DNA of 64,000 bases from Vicinamibacterales bacterium (lineage in GTDB: Bacteria > Acidobacteriota > Vicinamibacteria > Vicinamibacterales > UBA8438), in NCBI GenBank assembly GCA_937766455.1, contig CALLXD010000011.1:1-64000 (forward strand), in the 5' to 3' direction. Of the stretch, positions 1-11,180 are shown piece after piece. Made by a program: the position numbers and the translations under genes. How positions within the stretch are numbered: the first letter of the stretch is position 1; each line of letters opens with the position of its first letter. The notes beneath the pieces are model-generated. The model was not told the DNA's origin and did no database searches. It worked only from the letters and a program-made list of their open reading frames with translations.

Positions 1-968
1 GCCCCGGCGGGCGATGGTCAACCTCGGTCGCATCGTCTCCGGGCGATCGACTCCACCAGGCAGCCGCGAGACTTCCGATGAGGGAGTGGGCGACGGTGGA
101 GATGGCGCTAGGAATCGCCACTAGCGGATTCAAGAAGTTGCCTCGCGCCAGCACGACGCCAAGTCCTGAGTTCTGCATCCCGACTTCGATCGCGACGGTC
201 CGCGCCGAGATTTCGCGCTTGAGGACGACCTTGCCAGCCAGGTAGCCGAACAGGAAACCGAACAGATGCAGTGCGAACACAGCCACGAGCAGTCGACCGC
301 CGGCTTCCAGTATCTGCTCGCGTCCGGCGCCGATCACCGATGCGACGATCAAGGTGATGGTGAGCACGGCTACCAGCGGCGCGACCGGCAAAATGGGTTC
401 GACGATTCGAGGGAACCGCCATTTGAGTAGCGCGCCTGCCACAACCGGTAGGATCACCACCTGCACCGTGTCCACGAACAGACCAGTCGCGGAGACGTCG
501 ATCCGATTTCCGGCCAGCCAAGCGGTCAGAAGCGGGGTCATCACGGCCGCCAGCAGCGTGGACACTGCGGTCATCGTGACCGAAAGAGCCACGTCTGCCT
601 TCGCCAGATAGGCGATGACGTTCGACGCCGTGCCGCCGGGACAGCAGGAGACGAGCACGAGTCCGACGGCGAAAGGCGTAGGTAGCGCCAGGAGGTATCC
701 GAGGCTCCATCCCAGCGCGGGCATCACCGTGTATTGCAGGAGTACCCCGGGGAGCACCCGGCCACGCTGTCTCCCCACTCGTCGGAAGTCCTCGAATCCG
801 AGGGTCATCCCCATGCTGAGCATGATGATGCCGAGGCCGAGTGTGATCAGTGAGCCGCTGAACCAAGTAAAGAGCGCCGGGCGCGCCAATGCCAGCGCGC
901 TGCAGATGAGCACCCAGAACGGAAACGCCTCGGTGAGAAACGCGAGTAACCGCAAGACGGCTCGCATT
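1..968 (-). CDS. bile acid:sodium symporter (BASS) family protein, runs off left edge
   Basis: Minus-strand reading from ATG at 968 gives a multi-TM protein MRAVLRLLAFLTEAFPFWVL...GLGIIMLSMGMTLGFEDF...VLVSCCPGGTASNVIAYLAKADVALSVTMTAVSTLLA, typical of BASS; no stop before position 1, so absent from the ORF track. Confidence 0.88.
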
Positions 969-1046
969 GTATAGCGCGGTGGTGCGCCGCTCCTTCACCT
1001 GGCTGATCGGGGGCCGCAGTCGTGCCACACGGACAAGAGAGGATGC

Positions 1047-1856
1047 ATGACATTTCAATCGAATCTATTGGAGGGGCGGACAGCGCTCGTCACGGGCGGT
1101 GGCACCGGTATTTGTCGAGGAATCGCGCTTGAGCTCGCTCGCTACGGGTGCGACGTTGCGATCACGAGTCGGTCGTCCGAGCATCTCGACCCGACCGCGG
1201 CCGAGATTCGGGCGACCGGTCGCCGTGCCGTGGCCGTCGCGGCCGACGTCAGGGATCCAGCCGCCGTCGAAGCGGCCGTCGCGCGGACTGTAGCGGAACT
1301 GGGCGGCCTCGACATCCTCGTCAACGGCGCCGCAGGGAACTTCCTCTGTATGGCAGAGAACCTCTCTCCCAACGGTTTCGGGACCGTGGTCGACATCGAT
1401 CTGAAAGGGACGTTTCATTGCGCCAAAGCGGCGCTCCCACACCTGAGGCGGCGTGGCGGCGTCATGCTGAACATCAGCGCGACGCTGCACTACCTGGGCA
1501 CGCCGGCGCAGCTCCATGTGGCGTCCGCGAAGGCGGGAATCGACGCGCTGACCAGGGTCCTCGCGGTCGAGTGGGGGCCGTACGCCATCCGTGTCAACGG
1601 CATCGCCCCCGGACCAATCGCCGACACTGAGGGGGTGCGCCGGCTGCTCGACGACGCGGCGAAGGAGCGGGCTGAACACACCGCCCCTCTTCGGCGTCTT
1701 GGGTTGATTCGTGACGTGAGCGACGCCGCGCTGTTTCTCTGCTCGGACGCCGCGTCCTACATCACGGGTCACACGCTCGTCGTGGATGGCGGGTTGTGGT
1801 TGACCGCCAGCCGCGACGCATTTGCTGCGCCACCAGACGGGCCGGCGGCTAGTTGA
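1047..1856 (+). CDS. SDR family oxidoreductase (2,4-dienoyl-CoA reductase-like)
   Basis: Rossmann TGGGTGICRGIA, NGAAGNF, and the C-terminal IAPGPI...GHTLVVDGG pattern of SDRs. Confidence 0.9.
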   Translation: MTFQSNLLEGRTALVTGGGTGICRGIALELARYGCDVAITSRSSEHLDPTAAEIRATGRRAVAVAADVRDPAAVEAAVARTVAELGGLDILVNGAAGNFLCMAENLSPNGFGTVVDIDLKGTFHCAKAALPHLRRRGGVMLNISATLHYLGTPAQLHVASAKAGIDALTRVLAVEWGPYAIRVNGIAPGPIADTEGVRRLLDDAAKERAEHTAPLRRLGLIRDVSDAALFLCSDAASYITGHTLVVDGGLWLTASRDAFAAPPDGPAAS

Positions 1857-2133
1857 CCTGATCCCGTACACGGCACGTCGGTTCGTAGCAAGTTGCTAGC
1901 CGCTCTGACAGCACTCCAGCGATGGACATGCCGCCCGGCCTCCAACACGGTGTCGACGACGGGTCAGGCGTGAGCCGATGCGTCAGCCACGCGTGACGTT
2001 CGATGCCACCGAAAAGGGGGCGGTCGCCCCGACACCACCTGCGCGCGCTGGCGACGGACGAAAGCCCGGTCTTACCCATGAATCCGCGAGATGCATGCCC
2101 GCTGCCGTCGCTGCCGCGCTAGCCCCGGCAGCC

Positions 2134-3306
2134 TCATGCGCGCGGACAGAGCCGGTCCCGGAGCCACATACCGGGTGCCTCGACAAGATAGTAGAAAACC
2201 GTTCCGACGGCAGCCGCCGCGACCAATCCACCACCGATGACCAGAACCGACTGCGCTGCCGGCGCGTCGGCCGCGCGCGCGGCAACACGCCCCACCCAGA
2301 ACAGCACGTCGGTGTGTGTCAAATACACGCTGTAGGAGATCACAGCCAGCAAGTAGGCCGGCTGGGCCGTCAGAATCCCGCGGACCGCGAGTCGACCGCT
2401 CAGCGCCGCTGTGACGATGCAACCGAACCCCCATGCCTGGCCGGGGTAAAGCCACAGGTCACGGGCCGGGCCGTCCGGCAGCGACATCGGCGCATAGACG
2501 GCGACGGCCCCCAGGAGAAACAACGCGTTCGGATAGGCGACGACCGACGCGAAAAGGGTGGGTCGATGACGCCGAACCGCCGCGATCGCGATCCCGACTA
2601 CCAGTGAGTCGCCAACGGCCCACAGCTGCGTACTCATGGGCGCCGCCGCCCGCACGATCCATGGCCCGAGCAATCCGACAGCGACAACCAGGGTCGCTAC
2701 TGACCGGTTTCGCGCCCGTATGGCCCCGAGGAGCACCAGTGGGAGCAGCAGATAAAACTGCTCTTCGACAGCGAGGCTCCACGTCGGAACGAAGAAGTTC
2801 TGCGGAAACAGATTCTGCGTGAACGTCAGAAAGAACCAGATAGACGGTTCAATGTGCACACCGTCGACGGTGACCCTGACGACATTGACGGCCAGTAACA
2901 CATAGTAGAGGGGCCATGTACGAAGAAGCCGCCGAACCCAGAAACGTCGGACGTCGATCGTCCCGGTGCGGTCGACCTCGGCTAACGCAAGCCCGCCAAC
3001 GAGAAAACCGCTCAGCACGAAGAACAGGTAAACCCCGTTCCACCCGGTCGACGCGAATGCACGCAGCCACGTATGCGAAGGCGCCAGAAAGGCGCCGGCA
3101 TGAAAAAGGAAGACCAGAAGAACCGCTACGGCGCGGAGACCATCAAGTTCAGCGTAGCGCCTGACGGCGCCCGCGGAACCACGCCGGGCCACCTCGACCT
3201 CCACTCGGCCGCGATCGCCTCCTTCGCACCGCGAGACACGCCGCCATACAGCTAGCGCTCGACTCGGTGTATGTTGCCGCACCGATGGGGAGTTCTGTGC
3301 GTGCAT
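2134..3306 (-). CDS. acyltransferase 3 family membrane protein
   Basis: ELDGLRAVAVLLVFLFHAG and SLAVEEQFYLLLPL motifs of the OafA/YrhL family; start codon uncertain. Confidence 0.9.
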   Translation of the reverse strand: MHAQNSPSVRQHTPSRALAVWRRVSRCEGGDRGRVEVEVARRGSAGAVRRYAELDGLRAVAVLLVFLFHAGAFLAPSHTWLRAFASTGWNGVYLFFVLSGFLVGGLALAEVDRTGTIDVRRFWVRRLLRTWPLYYVLLAVNVVRVTVDGVHIEPSIWFFLTFTQNLFPQNFFVPTWSLAVEEQFYLLLPLVLLGAIRARNRSVATLVVAVGLLGPWIVRAAAPMSTQLWAVGDSLVVGIAIAAVRRHRPTLFASVVAYPNALFLLGAVAVYAPMSLPDGPARDLWLYPGQAWGFGCIVTAALSGRLAVRGILTAQPAYLLAVISYSVYLTHTDVLFWVGRVAARAADAPAAQSVLVIGGGLVAAAAVGTVFYYLVEAPGMWLRDRLCPRA

Positions 3307-3392
3307 GTGTGTCGGTGGGGTTGAGCTGAGTATCGGTGGCCTGCCACCCCTGACCGGTCACGGTTCACTCGGCCGGGAAGCGCCTGGGGGCA

Positions 3393-6185
3393 CTACCGCC
3401 AGCGGAAGTTCAACCGAACTTCACTTTGCCCTGGCGCGCCAGTATCCGGGTGTTCGAGGGAATAGCTGAAGCCTGCATCCGGTATGTCCGCGCCCCCGAA
3501 GGGTAGCCTGGGATTCTGGTACCGATTCGGTCGTTCGTCCGTGAACGCGCTGACCGCGGCGAAGGGCGTCGCTGCCTGCCGACGCATGACACCGTCTTCG
3601 CCGCGGTAGATTTCCAGGCCGTTCGCGAAGTCTTCTATCGCGAACGGGGCATCCGCGGAGTGCATACCGCGCAACGCTCGGTCGTAGAGTCTGTACTGGG
3701 TCTGGCCGTCGCGGATCCGCAGGTCGAAGAGCGTGCCTCCCGATTTGCGCGCACGACGCTCTGGACCGGGCAAGAACTCGTTGATGATCGAATAGCCGTA
3801 CATCAGTGGCCGTCCATCCCAGCTCAGCCGCTCCATCGCCGGCTGGCCGTCGACCAGGACCTCCGCACATCGTGCCGTATCCGCCTGTGAGACGTCGGTT
3901 GAGTAGTAGTCCGGACGGCGCTGGAAGCACATGGCGTCGACGAAGCTGTCGCGGAGCCATGGCTGCGCCGTATCGTCGAACTGCCAGGCGGTCCAGCCGT
4001 CAGACGACTGAAAGTACTGCTGCGGTAAGGCCGAGATCGCAAATTCCTGGGGGTTCGCATCCACGACGAGCAAGAAGCCGCGCCCGGGACCGGTTTCCGC
4101 CGGTTCGTTCTGGCTCCACAGGTATTCGCCGTTGTAGTACCACATCACCACGCCGGGTCGGTAGTTCACGTTGAGCGCTGACATCTCGCCGTCCGCATCC
4201 GGAAAAAACGTGAAGCCGGGGTGGGACAGCGCCTGGTCATAATTCTTGACGGTGTCGAACTCGCGATACGGGTCGCGGTATTCCAAGAGGTAGAAGTGGG
4301 GGACGGCCAGTTGGTGTGCTCCAGGGGAAAGGGTGAATCCCTGGGTCTGCCAGCCCGAGAGGTCTGGGCCTTCGAAGTCGTCGAGAAAGTTGATGGCGGG
4401 AATCGACACATTGTCCACAAGCGCGCCGTCTTCAACCGCCGCCATGTCGGTGAAGTAGGTGAATCGCACTCGCACGTCGCGGCCCCGGTAGTCGCTCAGG
4501 TCGAACGCCGCCCGGACCCACTGCGGGGTTTCGCAGGGATCCGTCCCGGTGGCCCCGACGCGGTCTTCGGCCAAGACGCGCTCGGCCGCGGGGTCGCACC
4601 CAGGCGACGATTCCACCTTGCCATCTCCGTCCAGGTCGCCGCTGCGACCGGTAAACCCCGGGGAGGATCCGGCCCCTTCGTGTCCTTTGGTCGAGGGCAT
4701 CACGCTCTGGGCGTCGTTGACGGTGTTCTTGTCGGTGGGGAGGATGCGCCGGAAAGGCTCACCCGAGGCGGCCGCCTCGACGTAGAGATAGTCCCACTCC
4801 GCCTCGATGACGAACCACGCGTCCAGCTGCATCACAACCGGTTCGCCGGCCGGGACCCGGCTCAGGTCAAAGGTCCGGGCCAGCGTGCGGTTCATATTGT
4901 TGCCTTGGCCGGAGTAGGCGACCTGTCGGCCATTGGCGGCACCCAGTGGGCCCATCGTGATGTCCCGGACCTTGGGTGGCAAGACGACCATCACGGCGTC
5001 ACATACGCCGCTCGGCGTGACATGTCCCTCGTCACCACTCCAGTCGTTCATGGTCTTCAGATACAACGACCCGTCGGGCTGGCCGCCCAGGTCCTTCGGA
5101 CGAACCACGCAGGGTGTCAACCAACCCAGCACGGTGCGCGACCATGCGCTCAACTCCTGCGGTTCGGGTGAGGCGGTACTGGACATGGCGTCCCACGACG
5201 CCGTGGAGTTGTTGGTGGCCCGGGCATAGATGTCCGGGAGCCCCAGGGAGTGGCCGAACTCGTGGATAAATGTGGACGGCTCCGTGTACTCGGACTGCAT
5301 GTTGTAGTCCAGAACCCACATGCCGGTGCCGATGTCGGCGCCACCCTGCACATTCATTTGGCCGTCCACCACCGGACCACTGTCCAGGTTCTGGCTCAGG
5401 GCGAACCGATGTGGCCAAATGCGGTCGCCGCAATCCTGTTCGGCCTGCGTCAGTCCCATGAACGCGTCGGGCGCGGCGTTGGCGTTCAATTTTTCGCCCA
5501 ACTTGTACAGGCCCTGGCATGAGGACTGGCCTTTGCCCGCGACTACCAGAATGAAGTGATCAAGGTAGCCGTCTGGTTCGTCACGGTTGTTGTCGCCATC
5601 GAAATCCTCTGGGTCCCATTGGTCGTAGTCCTGCCAGGGAAAGTCCGGCTCGGCCGTGGTGGCGGCCTGCAATGCGTCGATCACCAGTTCGCTCGCGCGC
5701 TCGTCGTTGCGCCAGCTTCCGTCTGAATTCTGCACTGGCCGACCGTAGTAGTGCAGCGGTTGGGCCAGCTCTACGACCGGAAAGATATCGCCGGTGACAT
5801 TGTAGGAACCGCGCGACTGGTGCCAGTAGTAGTGGGAGAGGGTGCCCGGCTCCGGGGCCATTGGGCCGCCGGCAAACAGGAGGTCCTGGAAGTACGCGCG
5901 GTTCTTGTCGTCTTGGGCAGGGTCGCCCGCGAAGCGGTCGTAGCCTGTGCCGTCAAAACGTACCGGTAGAATCAGGAGTCTGTGGGGCCGTGACCGCGGA
6001 GCCAGCACCGGCCTGATTGAATCGGTCTGGATCTGCGGATGGCCCAGTTGGTCAAATCGAAACTCCGCTAGCGATTCGATCATCACCTGGGCGGCATCTT
6101 GCTCGCCAGTTTGGCCTGAGGCGTGCCCACTGGACGCGAGTCCAGCTGCAACGACCACCATGGTCGACCATGCAATTTGTTTCAT
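3393..6185 (-). CDS. M6 family (immune inhibitor A-like) secreted metalloprotease
   Basis: Signal peptide; zinc motif HEFGHSLGLPDIYA; long extracellular beta-rich C-terminus. Confidence 0.88.
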   Translation of the reverse strand: MKQIAWSTMVVVAAGLASSGHASGQTGEQDAAQVMIESLAEFRFDQLGHPQIQTDSIRPVLAPRSRPHRLLILPVRFDGTGYDRFAGDPAQDDKNRAYFQDLLFAGGPMAPEPGTLSHYYWHQSRGSYNVTGDIFPVVELAQPLHYYGRPVQNSDGSWRNDERASELVIDALQAATTAEPDFPWQDYDQWDPEDFDGDNNRDEPDGYLDHFILVVAGKGQSSCQGLYKLGEKLNANAAPDAFMGLTQAEQDCGDRIWPHRFALSQNLDSGPVVDGQMNVQGGADIGTGMWVLDYNMQSEYTEPSTFIHEFGHSLGLPDIYARATNNSTASWDAMSSTASPEPQELSAWSRTVLGWLTPCVVRPKDLGGQPDGSLYLKTMNDWSGDEGHVTPSGVCDAVMVVLPPKVRDITMGPLGAANGRQVAYSGQGNNMNRTLARTFDLSRVPAGEPVVMQLDAWFVIEAEWDYLYVEAAASGEPFRRILPTDKNTVNDAQSVMPSTKGHEGAGSSPGFTGRSGDLDGDGKVESSPGCDPAAERVLAEDRVGATGTDPCETPQWVRAAFDLSDYRGRDVRVRFTYFTDMAAVEDGALVDNVSIPAINFLDDFEGPDLSGWQTQGFTLSPGAHQLAVPHFYLLEYRDPYREFDTVKNYDQALSHPGFTFFPDADGEMSALNVNYRPGVVMWYYNGEYLWSQNEPAETGPGRGFLLVVDANPQEFAISALPQQYFQSSDGWTAWQFDDTAQPWLRDSFVDAMCFQRRPDYYSTDVSQADTARCAEVLVDGQPAMERLSWDGRPLMYGYSIINEFLPGPERRARKSGGTLFDLRIRDGQTQYRLYDRALRGMHSADAPFAIEDFANGLEIYRGEDGVMRRQAATPFAAVSAFTDERPNRYQNPRLPFGGADIPDAGFSYSLEHPDTGAPGQSEVRLNFRWR

Positions 6186-6288
6186 CTTGAACTCATTGAG
6201 GTTCGGTCGTCTTGTCTACGTGCGGTGGCACAGAGCGACCACACCCTGCACAGAGAAAGTGTGCGTCCTTCCGCGGCCGGCGAGGGAG

Positions 6289-7709
6289 TTATCCCGGTTG
6301 CGGAAGCGCAGTGTCGACTCTCGGCCCGGGCTTGGGTCCTGCGAGTCCACCCTCCAGGACCACCATGAGCAGAACCGGGAGTCCCAGCGCCAGGCCGCGG
6401 ACCAGGCTGACGTGCGGGGCGAATCCCACGTGCTGACCAAGTTCTCCAAGCAACACGATGACCGCTAGCTGGGAGACCGCGAGGACGACAAGGCCGATGA
6501 TGAGCCGACGCCCCGACCAGGTGGCCGAGGCGGCAACCCACAACGCCACAAACAGGGCGACCTGAAACGCTGGTAGCAAGGCCATTGCTCCCTGTGGGTC
6601 GGTATACGTGTGTCCTGTGTGCTGGGGCAGCCTTTGGAGCGCCGCCGCCAGCATCCCGAGGCCGTCGGTCCACAACGGACCGACGGCGAAGCCCACGACC
6701 GCCGCGACGGCGATGGCCACGGGCGCGCCGGTCGTCCACGACCTCGCGTGACTTGTTTGGCCGCGTACCCACGCCGCGGCGGCGATCACCACCAGGGCTG
6801 CCAAGACCTGAGAGAAGGCGTGAATGGCAGTCACGTGCGACGCGACCAGTGCCTGCGGTAACGCGAGGACGAGGAGCCGGGCAATTCCCAGACCGAAGAA
6901 CAAGGGTGGGGCCAGGACCAGCGCAAGGGCCCGGCGTCCTGCCGAGATCGGTGCCGCGAGCACACTGGCGAGATAGACGGGTATCAGGGGCGTTGCGATG
7001 CACTCTTGCGTGACCAAGAAGGCGCCATGGGCAGTGGTCAGGAGGTTTCCTGCGGCGGTGGCCGGCACCCCGAGACCCCCGATGAGGAACGCGCCGCCGG
7101 TGGCGACCGCGCCAGCGAGGGCGTTGAGCCCGGCACTGCGGTAGAGCCACGGGGCAAGCGCGAAGTAGGTCGCCACGCCAAGCCCGGCGAGCCCTGGGCT
7201 CCGGTTGTGGGCGGGTTCGTATCGGTCCCTGCATCGGTGACTCGGGCCATCCAGCCAAAGACGTAGGCCAGCACGGCCACGACCAGCATCGCCGGCCACA
7301 CATAGAGGTGCAGCAGATCCAGCATGGCGCGGTCGTCCGCCACGAGCGAGAGTGAGCCGATGCGGACCGTGTTCAACGCCAGGAGCAGTGCCAGCCCCCC
7401 GAGGGCGCCTCGCACACGCGCGGACCAGGCCGCCGGGAACGCCATGATCACGCCGACGCAAAGAGCCATCTCGTCGGCCCCGGTGCAGCTGATGTCGACG
7501 ACCACCGCCGTCGTGGAAGCGCCCATAAGGTCGCCGGCAATCTGCTGCTGCGCGGATCCCAGAGGAAGGAGCACCCGTTGCTGGACCCAGTCGAGGCGGA
7601 GCAAGCCGAAGAGGCCGACAACCCAGCCACCGACCGTCAGAATAAGTCGCACGGCCGAGACCGGCGGCCTGTGCCCTTCCGTGCGGGTCTGAGGAGCGGG
7701 GGGGCTCAC
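6289..7709 (-). CDS. exosortase/archaeosortase-like membrane protein, apparent tandem duplication, frame disrupted near 7190-7260
   Basis: ORF 7038..7709 holds DISCTGADEMALCVG...NTVRIGSL...LLHLYVWP (Cys/Arg/His triad); the next frame (to 6289) holds TQECIATPLIPVYL...GIARLLVL...HAFSQVL in the same order; joining needs a 1-nt shift. Confidence 0.7.
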
Positions 7710-8167
7710 CGGGCGCCTCCCGACGCTGTGGGTGCGGGAGCCTGGTCAGACCCTCTGGCGATATCGTGTCGGCGCACCTCGACAGCGCCCATGCCATCCA
7801 CGAGCATCTGTACCGCTTGCTCGCTGTCACCGGCGCCGCAGTAAAACAGGTCGGCGGCAAAATAGTTTTGCTCCGGCCAGGTGTGCACGGCGAGGTGCGA
7901 CTCCGCCAGCATCGCAACCGCCGTGACGCCCTGGGGGCTGAATCGGCGGAGAGACAGATCAAGCAGCGTGGCGCCGAGTGTGTCGATGACGCGTTCAAGC
8001 AGCGCGCGAATTCCGTCCGCGTCGTCCAGGCGCCCGGTGGGGGATCCCCACGCGTCGATCAGGACGTGTCGCCTCGCGTGTCCGCTGCGTGCGGACTGGG
8101 TGAGCGGGCGGGTGAGCGGACGGGTGAGCGGGGCGACGTGCTTTCCGACAGCCATAAGAGGATTCAA
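7706..8167 (-). CDS. speD: S-adenosylmethionine decarboxylase proenzyme family (SpeD-like)
   Basis: AESHLAVHTWPEQNYFAADLFYCG matches the SpeD processing-site/active-site motif; GTGA overlap with the downstream exosortase. Confidence 0.88.
   Translation of the reverse strand: MNPLMAVGKHVAPLTRPLTRPLTQSARSGHARRHVLIDAWGSPTGRLDDADGIRALLERVIDTLGATLLDLSLRRFSPQGVTAVAMLAESHLAVHTWPEQNYFAADLFYCGAGDSEQAVQMLVDGMGAVEVRRHDIARGSDQAPAPTASGGAR
8097..8132. repeat. 12-bp tandem repeat, three copies (YGGGTGAGCGGR)
   Basis: tgggtgagcggg / cgggtgagcgga / cgggtgagcggg; encodes TRPLTRPLTQ at the SpeD N-terminus. Confidence 0.85.
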
Positions 8168-8351
8168 CCAAACACTTTACCACTCTCGTCGTCGTCGGAG
8201 TACCTACCCACGGCCCACTCGTGAACCTGGAGCCACGGCGCCCACTCGAGCCGCAGTTACAGGCGGAGCGCGAGGGACACATGCGCGAGTCTGAGGCCCT
8301 GCGCGCGAAGGTGCTCGACCGATCGCGGCCGTGACTCATGGCTGTCGTTCC

Positions 8352-8834
8352 TTACAAGCGGTGCAAGTCTGGCTGCCAGTCCGTGATGGCCTTCTTGATC
8401 GGAGTGGCCTTGGTGATGTTCTCGTCCAGCACCTTGCGCGCCAGCGCCGGTAGCTCCGCATCCCCCGCGAATCGCAGACCCACCATCTGAGTGGGCGTGA
8501 AGTCGTTGATGCGACCTTGTAGATCGTCTGGCAGCAGGTCTCGCATGCGGAGCCGCATCTCGAGTCGTATGACTCGGTCTTGCGCTCCCAACGCGAAGAC
8601 GCGCGCGAACAAGGCGACCATGATGAGCGCGACTCCGACCAGGGCATCCAGGATGGCGTCGAATCTCAGGCCGCCGGAGAGCCAATAGAGCCGGTATACG
8701 AGGTTGATGAGCAAGATCGGAAATGCGACATAGTGGAACGGCGCGACAAAGCGGGCGTGGTTCGCGAAGTTCTGCTCTTGTGCGGCCATTGAGTCTCCCA
8801 TCCGTTCACCAACTCGGCGAACAACACGGTTCAC
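8352..8834 (-). CDS. DUF6526 family membrane protein
   Basis: QNFANHARFVAPFHYVAFPILLINL and LPALARKVLDENITKATPIKKAITDWQPD resemble the family. Confidence 0.75.
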   Translation of the reverse strand: MNRVVRRVGERMGDSMAAQEQNFANHARFVAPFHYVAFPILLINLVYRLYWLSGGLRFDAILDALVGVALIMVALFARVFALGAQDRVIRLEMRLRMRDLLPDDLQGRINDFTPTQMVGLRFAGDAELPALARKVLDENITKATPIKKAITDWQPDLHRL

Positions 8835-8875
8835 TATAAACTAGCTGGCCCGACGGTCGTCGTGACACCGCGAGA

Positions 8876-9250
8876 GTGCAGGCGTGCGGCCATCTGGAAG
8901 TGGAGACAACCAGAGTGAGCGATCTAGCTTCGAAGCAGTGTGTGCCCTGCCGCGGCGGGGTGCCGCCGTTGCAAGGCGATGAACTGGCGACGTATCAACA
9001 CCAGTTGGGTGGGGGCTGGCAGGTGGTCAACGAGCACCACCTCGAGAAAGGGTACCGCTTTGACGATTTCCGCCAGGCGCTCGACTTCACCGTCCGCGTA
9101 GGCGAAATGGCGGAAGAGCAGGGGCACCACCCGGACATCGCGCTGTCCTGGGGGCTGGTGACCGTCACGATTTGGACGCACAAGATCGACGGTCTGACGG
9201 AGAGCGATTTCGTCTTCGCCGCCAAGTCCGATCAGTTGCTCGCCGGCTGA
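8876..9250 (+). CDS. pterin-4a-carbinolamine dehydratase
   Basis: GEMAEEQGHHPDIALSWGLVTVTIWTHKIDGLTESDFVFAAKSDQL is the PCD signature. Confidence 0.92.
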   Translation: MQACGHLEVETTRVSDLASKQCVPCRGGVPPLQGDELATYQHQLGGGWQVVNEHHLEKGYRFDDFRQALDFTVRVGEMAEEQGHHPDIALSWGLVTVTIWTHKIDGLTESDFVFAAKSDQLLAG

Positions 9251-9322
9251 TCGCTGTGACCTATTCCCGGTTGCTCCGCGCAACCGGATGGCCAGCGACG
9301 GTCCAGCCGTGGTCCAGCCATC

Positions 9323-10539
<1,217 letters not shown>

Positions 10540-10543
<4 letters not shown>

Positions 10544-11136
10544 CGAGGGCCCTCTGGGCGCTCCAGGGACACATCGCACCGGCCTTCAGGCCCGCTGCAA
10601 TTGGTAGCAAAAGGAGACGTGAAATGCTCAGACGAACGAACGGGTGTCAGCCGCGGACCGCGAATTGGACAGGTGGCCTGGCTATCGTCCTGGCGACCGG
10701 TATGGCAGCCTGCGGGGGCGCCGCACCGGAGCCCGCGGCGGAACCGATGGAAGAGACCGCGCCAGCCGCGCCAGCCGAGGACCGGTCGTCTACCGCTCCC
10801 ACGGTTGGATTCGTGACGCCGACCGACGGTGCGACCGTGACGAGTCCGGTGTCGATGGAATTCATCGTGTCGAACCTCAATATCTCGCCGGTGCCGGCCG
10901 AGGTGGAGAGTCCGCGCGATGGAATGGGCCACCACCATGTGGGCATCAATACCGAGTGTCTCGCGGTGGGGGAGGCCATTCCGAAGGCCGATCCGTGGGT
11001 GCACTTTGGGGATGGCTCGAAGGTCTTCGAGACCCTGCTGCCGCCAGGTGCGCACACGCTGACGCTGCAGATTGGTGACGACCAGCACGTGACCCAGGAC
11101 GGCCTCTGCACCACAATCTCGGTCACCGTTGAATAG
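10540..11136 (+). CDS. lipoprotein with DUF4399 domain
   Basis: Lipobox-like GMAACGG; VGFVTPTDGATVTSPVSMEFIV...GHHHVGINTEC...LQIGDDQH. Confidence 0.82.
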
Positions 11137-11180
11137 GCCACTTCGTTAACCGCGTACACGAATACAGGATCGACAGAGCC

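Noticed and set aside
1065-1871. 268-aa minus-strand ORF over the SDR gene
   Set aside because: Shadow of a clear SDR; composition not protein-like
4221-5171. 316-aa plus-strand ORF opposite the M6 protease
   Set aside because: Antisense shadow ORF; the HEFGHSLGLPD protein on the other strand explains the region
6182-7303. 373-aa minus-strand ORF over the exosortase region
   Set aside because: Arg/Pro-rich out-of-frame reading; the hydrophobic exosortase frame is the real one
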